From an uncultured Oscillochloris sp. (GTDB lineage: Bacteria > Chloroflexota > Chloroflexia > Chloroflexales > Chloroflexaceae), in assembly GCA_903877345.1 (NCBI GenBank), contig CAIRDL010000062.1:1-8813 (forward strand): a stretch of 8,813 nucleotides of DNA, in the 5' to 3' direction. The translations under genes were made by a program, and so were the position numbers. The stretch's first letter is position 1. Each line of letters starts with the position of its first letter. Positions 1 through 5,340 of this stretch are shown in pieces. Under the pieces are notes generated by a model. That model was not told where the DNA came from and did no database searches. It was given only the letters and a program-made list of their open reading frames with translations.

Positions 1-4
1 CGAA

Positions 5-901
5 CTAGCCAACGCGGCGGGCGGTTGGGGGGCGGAGGAGATTGCGGCCAAGTGCCAGCCATTCCTTCACAGTGATGCCGACCTCGATCAGCGTGTTGAG
101 CGGCGGGAAGGTCGTCGCGGCGTAGTGCTTCCGATGGAAAATCCGCATCGCGGCATAGAACGCCCGCAGCGACGGTATAGCGTGCCGGGTGCTTGCCGCC
201 CGCTTGTAGTGATGCACGACCACATGCGGGGCGTAGGCAATCCGCCACCCATACTGTTTGATCCGATAACACCAATCGAGATCCTCACCATACATAAAAA
301 ACTGCTCGTCCAACAGCCCAACCTCAGCAATGACCGCCGCTCGCACCAACATGCAAGCCCCCACCACCGCATCCACCTCAGTTTCTTGATCTGGATCGAG
401 ATAGGTGAGGTTATAGCGGGCGAAACGCGGGCTATGGGGGAAAAGTTGGGCGAGTCCGAGGAGGCGATAGCAAGCAACTTCAGGGGTTGGAAAGCTGCGG
501 CGGCAGGCGAGATCGAGCGTGCCGTCCGGGAGCAGGAGTTTTGGGCCGACGACCCCAACGTCAGGATGCGCTGCAAGATATTCAACCAAGCCATCGAGGG
601 CACCCACGGGCACAACCGTATCGTTATTCAGCAGCAACACCATATCGGCCAAGTCGGCCTTGATGATCGTGCGCAATGCCAAGTTATTGCCGTAGGAAAA
701 GCCGCCATTGATGGGGCTAACGATGAGGTGGGCCTGGGGAAACTGAGCGCGCACCAGCGCAACACTGTCGTCGCTAGAGGCATTGTCAACCACCCAGACC
801 GCCAACGTACAGCGCGTCGGGGCTGCGTAGAGTGAGGCGAGACACGGGGCCAAGAGATCGGCCCGATTGTAGTTGAGGATGACGACGGCGAGACGCGACA
901 T
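5..901 (-). CDS. Family 2 glycosyltransferase (rhamnosyltransferase-like)
   Basis: A complete 298-residue GT-A fold glycosyltransferase that probably transfers a sugar from a nucleotide donor onto a cell-surface polysaccharide or lipid-linked acceptor at the cytoplasmic face of the membrane. Seen in the sequence: the N-terminal strand VILNYNR (7-13), the nucleotide-binding VVDNASSDDS (37-46), NGGFSYGNN (65-73), the metal/donor-site LLLNNDT (89-95), and the late FFMYGEDLDWCYR (201-213) whose Glu206-Asp207 corresponds to the usual catalytic-base region. The length is normal for the WcaE/rhamnosyltransferase branch of GT2. The ATG at 899-901 is preceded by AAGGA (905-909) three bases upstream, so this start is well supported although the spacing is short. 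No signal peptide or membrane span is seen. The donor and acceptor cannot be told from the sequence. The gene ends at the window edge, so downstream operon partners cannot be seen. Confidence 0.93.
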   Translation of the reverse strand: MSRLAVVILNYNRADLLAPCLASLYAAPTRCTLAVWVVDNASSDDSVALVRAQFPQAHLIVSPINGGFSYGNNLALRTIIKADLADMVLLLNNDTVVPVGALDGLVEYLAAHPDVGVVGPKLLLPDGTLDLACRRSFPTPEVACYRLLGLAQLFPHSPRFARYNLTYLDPDQETEVDAVVGACMLVRAAVIAEVGLLDEQFFMYGEDLDWCYRIKQYGWRIAYAPHVVVHHYKRAASTRHAIPSLRAFYAAMRIFHRKHYAATTFPPLNTLIEVGITVKEWLALGRNLLRPPTARRVG

Positions 902-951
902 AGATCCTTAGGGGGTAAGCTTGGCCCATAATGGCCTAACCAAGCGCCCCA

Positions 952-960
952 AGTATACCA
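952..960 (-). promoter_or_regulatory. Extended -10 promoter for the family 2 glycosyltransferase gene
   Basis: On the minus strand this reads TGGTATACT, which fits the extended -10 pattern TGnTATAAT with one mismatch. It lies about 50 bp upstream of the glycosyltransferase ATG, giving a predicted leader of roughly 44 nt that contains the AAGGA ribosome site. I see no convincing -35 hexamer, which an extended -10 does not need. Prediction only. Confidence 0.4.
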
Positions 961-1110
961 TGACGGCCCGATACGAGCCGGTAACGCTCGCATGTGGCGG
1001 ATGCGCCCGCGTAAAGGTGTCGCGTCGTCCCGGATCTGTTAGATGTGGCGCACGAACATTGCCTAGCGGTGTGTGATTCGTCCCATGCGCCGCATCTGAC
1101 AGGTCTCTGG

Positions 1111-1495
1111 AGACCCGCTATGGCGTTTGTGCCTCCCGTTAGAACGTTTCGGCGACCCGATATGACGTTTCGGCGACCCGATATGTCATATTGCTCCCCC
1201 GATATGTCATATCGCCCCCCCGATATGTCATATCGCTCCCCCGATATGTCATATCGCCCCCCCGATATGTCATATCGGCGACCCGTTCCGACGTTTTGGC
1301 GACCCGTTCCAACGTTTTGGTGGCCCGTTCCGACGTTTTGGTGGCCCGTTCCGACGTTTTGGTGGCCCGTTCCGACGTTTTGGTGGCCCGTTCCGACGTT
1401 TTGGCGGCCCGTTCCGACGTTTTGGCGACCCGTTCCAACGTTTTGGCGGCCCGTTCCGACGTTTTGGCGACCCGTTCCGACGTTTTGGTGGCCCG
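1111..1495. repeat. 21-bp minisatellite: 17 contiguous units plus decayed end units
   Basis: Seventeen units of exactly 21 bp run without any spacing change from 1132 to 1488. A recognisable but degenerate unit precedes them (1111-1131) and a 7-bp partial unit follows (1489-1495). Two main sequence types occur. Units 3-7 (1174-1278) carry GATATGTCATAT. Units 8-17 (1279-1488) carry CCGTTCCGACGTTTTGG, with variation mostly in the first two bases (CG, TG) and at CCGACG/CCAACG. Unit 2 (1153-1173) is a hybrid of the two types. There are no unique spacers, so it is not a CRISPR array. The function is unknown; protein binding, recombination or simple replication slippage are all possible. Confidence 0.95.
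1179..1277. repeat. Phased palindromes CGATATGTCATATCG within the array
   Basis: Four perfect copies of the 15-nt palindrome CGATATGTCATATCG (7-bp arms around a central T) lie at 1200-1214, 1221-1235, 1242-1256 and 1263-1277. A fifth copy with one mismatch is at 1179-1193. Centres are exactly 21 bp apart, close to two turns of B-DNA, so a dimeric DNA-binding protein would meet each site on the same helix face. The symmetry is seen directly; a binding role is inference. Confidence 0.85.
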
Positions 1496-1620
1496 CATGT
1501 GACGAATGCGCCACTACATGAGGGTGACGCATCCCTGCAAAGGTGTGGCTCTGCCCCAGACCCGACATATCTTTTCTGCAACCATGCCTTAGGGAAGCGG
1601 AAGATTTAAAACATCCCATC

Positions 1621-1684
1621 TGATCCGTGATCCGTGATCCGCGCTTGGTCAGGGTGCGGGTCACGGATCACGCATCATGGATCA
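1621..1684. other. Long intergenic hairpin built on TGATCCG heptamers
   Basis: Three direct copies of TGATCCG (1621-1641) form the left arm. A 12-bp perfect stem pairs 1626-1637 with 1661-1672, and pairing continues inward to 1644/1654 with two G.T pairs, leaving a loop of about nine bases. Alternatively TGATCC at 1621-1626 pairs with GGATCA at 1679-1684. It lies about 40-50 bp past the stop of the minus-strand TetR gene, so it could limit transcription or protect the mRNA 3' end. There is no T-tract, so it is not a classical intrinsic terminator. Confidence 0.7.
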
Positions 1685-1721
1685 TTTGCACGATCTGGAT
1701 GATTAAGCATTTCCGCATCCC

Positions 1722-2345
1722 TTAGATCGCCTGCATCCCCTGGAGGAAATGCGTGACCATCTGCTGCGTCAGCTCCGCAGGGTCAATCTTCACTGCCTCG
1801 GGTTGCTCGAAGAAGAACCGCGTGACGGCGTAGGCGAGGATCGGGCCGACAAGGAGCCGAACCGCGATCTGCGGGTCAACCCGGCGCAACTTGCCCGCAT
1901 CCATCTGCCGTTCGAGATAGTCTGCCAACATCTTCATCCCGCGCCCTGGCCCTACTTCATTCACCATTTGCGCGACCTGCCGGTTGTGCAGCGCCTCCAT
2001 CAGTACCACTTTTATCAGGGCAACGGTCGAATCGGCTTGGAGGATCCTGATGAGATTGTCGAGCAACTCGGGGAGCAACTCCTCAATGGGCGGATCAAGG
2101 TCGAGCCGGTTGCTGGTTGTGTCAAGCAGTTCGATCAGCGGCATGCGGGTCAAGATGACTTGGTATAACAAGTCTATTTTGTCTTTGAAATAGTGATAAA
2201 TCAGCGCCGGTGAACCGATTTGCGCCGCTGCGGCAATGACTTTATTTGAAGCTCCGGCAAACCCCTTGGTCGAGAAGGCGGTGAGCGCACCATCAATGAT
2301 CTGCTGGCGACGCTGCTCATAATCCTGTTCATCACGTGGCGGCAT
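1722..2345 (-). CDS. TetR/AcrR-family transcriptional regulator
   Basis: A 207-residue dimeric DNA-binding repressor of the TetR type that would sense an unknown ligand. The N-terminal DNA-binding domain is clear: helix 1 from about residue 12 (RRQQIIDGALTAFSTKGF), then the helix-turn-helix with recognition helix at about 33-53, ending in the family hallmark ALIYHYFKDKIDLLYQVI (47-64). The C-terminal two thirds is helical and has no recognisable ligand-specific signature. I chose the ATG at 2343-2345 because GGAGA (2351-2355) stands five bases upstream. A longer reading from 2483 would add a low-complexity, Cys-rich leader, and it would begin upstream of the very good promoter at 2382-2411. 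An in-frame ATG at 2357 is possible but would overlap the ribosome site. The gene is divergent from the membrane glycosyltransferase and may control it and itself, as many TetR genes do. The target and ligand are unknown. Confidence 0.92.
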   Translation of the reverse strand: MPPRDEQDYEQRRQQIIDGALTAFSTKGFAGASNKVIAAAAQIGSPALIYHYFKDKIDLLYQVILTRMPLIELLDTTSNRLDLDPPIEELLPELLDNLIRILQADSTVALIKVVLMEALHNRQVAQMVNEVGPGRGMKMLADYLERQMDAGKLRRVDPQIAVRLLVGPILAYAVTRFFFEQPEAVKIDPAELTQQMVTHFLQGMQAI

Positions 2346-2350
2346 AGCAG

Positions 2351-2355
2351 TCTCC
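2351..2355 (-). promoter_or_regulatory. Ribosome binding site deciding the TetR start
   Basis: The minus strand reads GGAGA here, five bases before the ATG at 2343-2345. This is the best Shine-Dalgarno match near the gene and argues against both the ATG at 2357 and the longer frame from 2483. Confidence 0.6.
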
Positions 2356-2381
2356 ATTTTTTTCAGTTGACTAGGCAGCCG

Positions 2382-2411
2382 ATTATAATAGGGGCAGCAT
2401 CCGCTTGTCAA
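2382..2411 (-). promoter_or_regulatory. Consensus sigma-70 promoter of the TetR gene
   Basis: On the minus strand a perfect TTGACA (-35, 2406-2411) is followed after 18 bp by a perfect TATAAT (-10, 2382-2387). Transcription should start near 2375, giving a leader of about 30 nt before the ATG at 2345. Two perfect hexamers at near-optimal spacing make this an intrinsically strong promoter, typical of a gene held down by a repressor. Confidence 0.75.
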
Positions 2412-2419
2412 ACATTGAC
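2407..2419. promoter_or_regulatory. Candidate TetR operator overlapping the -35 box
   Basis: GTCAA, a three-base spacer and TTGAC form a perfect short inverted repeat (2407-2411 and 2415-2419) that overlaps the -35 hexamer of the TetR promoter. A repressor bound here would block RNA polymerase, which fits autoregulation. The arms are short and half of the symmetry is inherent in the -35 sequence, so this is tentative. Confidence 0.35.
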
Positions 2420-2475
2420 GCCCTGCTACCTGACGGCTATACTGCCGCGCACATGTCGCCCTTCCCTTGATCTGC

Positions 2476-2576
2476 TTAGACAAGGTTTCAGGGGCCAGGG
2501 GTCAGGTTTCAGATCAAGCGCAGCAGAACAGCTTACGTGTACTCAAACTGTAAAGTGGCCGCGAACCTTGTCTTAA
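2476..2576. repeat. Small inverted-repeat element (MITE-like) with heptamer core
   Basis: AGACAAGGTT (2478-2487) and AACCTTGTCT (2564-2573) are perfect 10-bp inverted arms; the ends can be extended as TTAGACAAGG and CCTTGTCTTAA if one base is bulged. A second nested inverted repeat, CTTGATCTG (2466-2474) with CAGATCAAG (2510-2518), straddles the left arm. Four 7-bp units, GGTTTCA, GGGGCCA, GGGGTCA and GGTTTCA, fill 2484-2511. The right arm ends eight bases before the membrane glycosyltransferase ATG. This may be a decayed non-autonomous mobile element or a regulatory structure. Confidence 0.45.
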
Positions 2577-2583
2577 CCCACCT

Positions 2584-4614
2584 ATGGAGTCAACGTCATC
2601 GCCCGCCGCACCCACTACTAAACCCGTTGCGCCAACGGGTGTGCTTGAGGCTATCTACGCTGTGCCCCTGGTAAGCAGCGGGTTGTTCGTGGCGGTGCTG
2701 GCACAACTGGCGGTAGCGGGCAATCTGCTGCTGCCGGGTGTCATTGGCTACGTGGTCGCCGTAGCCTTGGTGCTTGCCGGGGCACGAGCACCCGCGCTGG
2801 CGGCGAATCTGCCGGGGGTGGCCCCACGCTGGCTTGGCGCTAATTGGCGCGTTTGGCTGAGCTTGGCCGCGCTGTCGGCAGGCGCGGTGGCGTTCATCAC
2901 CAGCACCGGCAATCGCTACACGCCGCTCAACGTCGGAACGTGGCTCGGCGCAGTGAGTTGTTTCCTCGCCGCTCACCTCGACTACCACCGCTTTACGGTT
3001 TGGAGGCACAACCGGCGGGCCGCCGCGCTGCGGGCATGGTTCACCCGTGAACGAGTGGTGACGCTGACGCTGTTGGTGGCGATTTTGGCCCTTGGCGCGG
3101 CCTTTCGCTTTGTCGCCTTGGCCGATAATCCACAGGACATGAACAGCGATCAGGCCGAGAAGTTGCTTGATGTCGGCGATGTGTTGCGCGGGACGACCAT
3201 GATCTTCTTTGAGCGCAATACGGGCCGTGAGCCGTGGCAGTTCTATTGGACAGTCGGGCTGATCAAGCTGTTTGGGCTGCGCCCCGATTTTATGGCCCTG
3301 AAACTCGGTACGGCGCTGATCGGTTGGCTGATGCTGCCCGCCATCTTTTTGCTCGCCCGTGAGGTTCTGGGAACGCGGGCGGCGCTGCTCGCCACGCTTT
3401 TCGCAGCAGTGACCAGTTGGGGCGTGATCACGGCGCGCTTTGGACTGCGCTACCCGTTGGCTCCTTGCGCGACGGCGTGGACACTCTATATGCTGGTGCG
3501 CGGCTTGCGACGGACTAGTCGCAATAGTCTGTTGCTGGCTGGTGTCTGGATAGGCATCGGCCTCCAAGGCTACACCGCCTACCGCTTCATGGTCGTCGTG
3601 GTGCCGCTGGTGGGCCTGCTTTGGCTGGGGTGGCTGCTGGTGCAGCGTGACTTTGCCCAGGCGCGGCGTGTGCTGGTGAGTGGGCTGTTGGCGCTGATGT
3701 TGGCGACGCTGGTGTTGGTGCCGCTGATTCGCTACGGGCTTGAGCGGCCCGACATGTTGCTCTACCGAGCGGTGACGCGCCTAACCGATGCCGAGCAGGC
3801 GCTACAGGGCAACCCGGCGCTCATCTTCCTCGACAACCTCAAAAATGTGCTGCTGATGTTTAATTACACGCGGGACGAGGTGTGGGTGGTGAATTTGCCC
3901 GATCAGCCCGCGCTGGATGCGGTGTTGGGCGCGCTGTTGGTGGCGGGCGCGGCGGGTGCGCTGGCGCTGAGTTGGCGCACCCGCAACCCTTGGCCCGCCC
4001 TGACCTTACTGGCGGGCCTGCTGATGCTGGTGCCTTCCGCCCTGAGTTTGGCCTTCCCCCGTGAGAATCCGAGTGTGGTGCGAACGGGCGGCGCACTGCC
4101 CGCGCTCATGGTGGTTTGTGCGACTGGCCCGGCGTTGGTGTTGGAAGGGCTGCGGGCGCTTGGGCAGCGCCGGGCTTACGCCGCCGCCCTGACGGCGGTG
4201 GTCGCGCTGGGCTTACTGGTGACGGGCCTGAACCAGCAGCGGGTGTTCGTTGACTATCCGGCGCAGTATTGCCCGCGAGCGCAGAATGCCTCGGATATGG
4301 CCCGCGAGTTGTTAGCCTGGGAAGCGGCGGGCCACCCGCGCAGTGACGCCTGGGTGGTTGGCTACCCGTTTTGGGTTGACTTGCGGGCGATTGGGAGTTG
4401 GATCGGCGACGTGACCTTCCCCAATGCCGTGATCGGGCCGGAACAAGTGGCGGCGGTAAACTTGGGGGGCCGTCCCGGCTGGTTCCTGCTCAACCCGGAC
4501 GATCTGCCCTCGCGTGAAGCCCTTTACACGCAGTATCCGGGTGGTCAAGAACACTTGGTTGAAGGTACGCAGTGTGCGGGGCGGGCGTTCATCATTTTTG
4601 AGACGCAACCGTGA
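2584..4614 (+). CDS. GT-C membrane glycosyltransferase (ArnT/PMT_2-like)
   Basis: A 676-residue polytopic inner-membrane protein, probably using a polyprenyl-phosphate-linked sugar to glycosylate a lipid, glycan or protein on the outer face of the membrane. After a Pro/Thr-rich N-terminus (5-18) come about a dozen hydrophobic spans between residues 20 and 550. The first long extracytoplasmic loop follows the span at about 157-178 and contains ADNPQDMNSDQAEKLLD (180-196), with Asp181 and Asp189 in the place of the acidic catalytic motif of GT-C enzymes. It is followed by GREPWQFYW (214-222), also typical of the PMT_2/ArnT group. A soluble extracytoplasmic domain of about 125 residues follows the last span (from 550) and holds two Cys (563 and 664) that could pair. 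No strong ribosome site precedes the ATG; the GTG at 2641 is a weaker alternative. Substrate is unknown. Mycobacterial-type EmbC or oligosaccharyltransferases are less likely from the loop motifs. Confidence 0.88.
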   Translation: MESTSSPAAPTTKPVAPTGVLEAIYAVPLVSSGLFVAVLAQLAVAGNLLLPGVIGYVVAVALVLAGARAPALAANLPGVAPRWLGANWRVWLSLAALSAGAVAFITSTGNRYTPLNVGTWLGAVSCFLAAHLDYHRFTVWRHNRRAAALRAWFTRERVVTLTLLVAILALGAAFRFVALADNPQDMNSDQAEKLLDVGDVLRGTTMIFFERNTGREPWQFYWTVGLIKLFGLRPDFMALKLGTALIGWLMLPAIFLLAREVLGTRAALLATLFAAVTSWGVITARFGLRYPLAPCATAWTLYMLVRGLRRTSRNSLLLAGVWIGIGLQGYTAYRFMVVVVPLVGLLWLGWLLVQRDFAQARRVLVSGLLALMLATLVLVPLIRYGLERPDMLLYRAVTRLTDAEQALQGNPALIFLDNLKNVLLMFNYTRDEVWVVNLPDQPALDAVLGALLVAGAAGALALSWRTRNPWPALTLLAGLLMLVPSALSLAFPRENPSVVRTGGALPALMVVCATGPALVLEGLRALGQRRAYAAALTAVVALGLLVTGLNQQRVFVDYPAQYCPRAQNASDMARELLAWEAAGHPRSDAWVVGYPFWVDLRAIGSWIGDVTFPNAVIGPEQVAAVNLGGRPGWFLLNPDDLPSREALYTQYPGGQEHLVEGTQCAGRAFIIFETQP

Positions 4615-4698
4615 CCGGGGGCCGGGGGCCGGGGGCCGGGGGCCGGGGGTCGGGGGTCAGCCGTCAGCCGTCAGCCGTCAGCCGTCAGCCGTCAGCCG
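4615..4698. repeat. Twelve-unit heptanucleotide array between convergent genes
   Basis: Five CCGGGGG units (4615-4649), one hybrid TCGGGGG (4650-4656) and six TCAGCCG units (4657-4698) make exactly 84 bp with no indel. The array begins at the base after the stop of the membrane glycosyltransferase and ends inside the last codons of the convergent thiN gene, so it is the whole intergenic space. On the minus strand each right-hand unit reads CGGCTGA, which places a TGA in every frame within 21 bases. Confidence 0.95.
4617..4656 (+). other. Potential G-quadruplex (six G5 tracts)
   Basis: Six runs of five G separated by two bases (CC or TC) lie on the plus strand directly after the stop codon of the membrane glycosyltransferase. 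This pattern strongly favours G-quadruplex formation in DNA or in the mRNA 3' end. It could slow polymerase or protect the transcript between two convergent genes. The effect is inferred. Confidence 0.6.
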
Positions 4699-5322
4699 GT
4701 GAATCACCAAAAGCAAGCCTTCGCGCACCGTCACCGCTGCGGGCGGCGTGACGATGACATTGCTCACACCCCGCGAGCGCTCGAAGAGCAAGGTCGCCTC
4801 GGTAAGCGGGTAGCGCAAACCCTTCGTCGTGATGCCACGGGCCGCGCCGCCAATCGGCAGCAACGAAACCGTGTCGCCGGTTGCGCCTGCAATGGGCGTC
4901 GTACCCCGCGCCAAATAAGCTTCCTGCTCCTCGTCAAGCAACCGCACCTGCAGGCCCGTCAGTTCGGGCAGCGCCAACAAGGCCACATTCGCCAACGCTT
5001 GATCCCAACGGCCCCCAAGCGCACCAAGCACATCAATCTGCGTGGCACCTTGTTTGGCGGCATAGCACAGGGCAAGTTCGAGGTCGGTCTCGTCCTTCTC
5101 CCTGGGGTAGCGCAGAAAGGTGGTACCGGCGGCGGCGAACGCTGCGGCCACGGCAGGATGCAGCGAATCGAGATCGCCAATCACCACATGGGGCGTGAGC
5201 GCGACTGTGTGCAGGGCGTTGCCGCCGCCATCGGCGGCGATCAGCAGCGCAGCCTGCACCAAGCGCGCCCGAAACGGGGCGGCGCTAAAGCTAGGCGCAT
5301 TGGCGACAATCATAGCCTCCAT
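4678..5322 (-). CDS. thiN: Thiamine pyrophosphokinase
   Basis: A 214-residue cytoplasmic enzyme that transfers pyrophosphate from ATP to thiamine to give thiamine pyrophosphate, the normal family length. Motifs in order: AADGG (29-33), GDLDS (49-53), KDETDLELAL (76-85) with the acidic metal/ATP residues, GALGGRWDQALAN (100-112), SLLP near 153, and the C-terminal SN...V..G.L.V strand of the thiamine-binding domain. The usual GGRxDH has Gln (108) in place of His. The ATG at 5320-5322 lacks a good Shine-Dalgarno; an ATG three codons in (5311-5313) has GGAGG only two bases before it, so the start is uncertain by three residues. The gene starts 18 bp after the stop of the gene at 5341-5823 and is probably translated from the same mRNA. 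No TPP riboswitch fits in the gap. The last residues (RLTADG) and the stop codon are encoded by the heptamer array. Confidence 0.93.
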   Translation of the reverse strand: MEAMIVANAPSFSAAPFRARLVQAALLIAADGGGNALHTVALTPHVVIGDLDSLHPAVAAAFAAAGTTFLRYPREKDETDLELALCYAAKQGATQIDVLGALGGRWDQALANVALLALPELTGLQVRLLDEEQEAYLARGTTPIAGATGDTVSLLPIGGAARGITTKGLRYPLTEATLLFERSRGVSNVIVTPPAAVTVREGLLLVIHRLTADG

Positions 5323-5340
5323 CGGCCTAGTGTACCCGAT

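Larger units (their letters stand above)
902..1721. other. 820-bp gene-free region dominated by a tandem array
   Basis: No credible gene lies between the glycosyltransferase start and the TetR stop. From left to right it holds the glycosyltransferase leader and promoter (902-960), degenerate sequence related to the array (about 985-1131), the regular 21-bp array (1132-1488), further degenerate flank (1489-1560), and a long hairpin (1621-1684). An 18-bp imperfect direct repeat with 16 of 18 matches brackets the array (990-1007 and 1495-1512), and AAAGGTGT recurs on both sides (1013-1020 and 1539-1546). Together these suggest that the array grew inside an older, decayed repeat field. Several frames stay open across the array only because 21 is a multiple of 3 and the unit lacks stop codons. 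Confidence 0.75.

Noticed and set aside
125..835. Plus-strand frame opposite the family 2 glycosyltransferase
   Set aside because: It is the antisense shadow of a gene with all GT2 motifs in order.
1132..1488. CRISPR array
   Set aside because: Repeats are contiguous with no unique spacers, and no cas gene is in the window.
936..1664. Long open frames across the 21-bp array, encoding heptapeptide repeats such as RQNVGTG (minus) or RPVPTFW (plus)
   Set aside because: At least four frames on both strands are open at once because the unit is a multiple of 3 without stops. None has a convincing ribosome site or a recognisable non-repeat domain.
2367..2389. Plus-strand TTGACT and TATAAT as a promoter for the GT-C gene
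   Set aside because: The gap between them is only 11 bp, too short for sigma-70; the AT-rich box is better explained as the minus-strand -10.
2346..2483. Longer N-terminus for the TetR regulator, starting at 2483
   Set aside because: It adds sequence unlike the family, crosses the strong promoter at 2382-2411, and a good GGAGA site supports the start at 2345.
2596..3567. 323-codon antisense frame opposite the membrane glycosyltransferase gene
   Set aside because: It is a GC-driven shadow of a well-supported gene; the product is Gln/Arg-rich without domains.
5323..5340. TPP riboswitch upstream of thiN
   Set aside because: The gap to the preceding gene is only 18 bp and no THI-box sequence is present.
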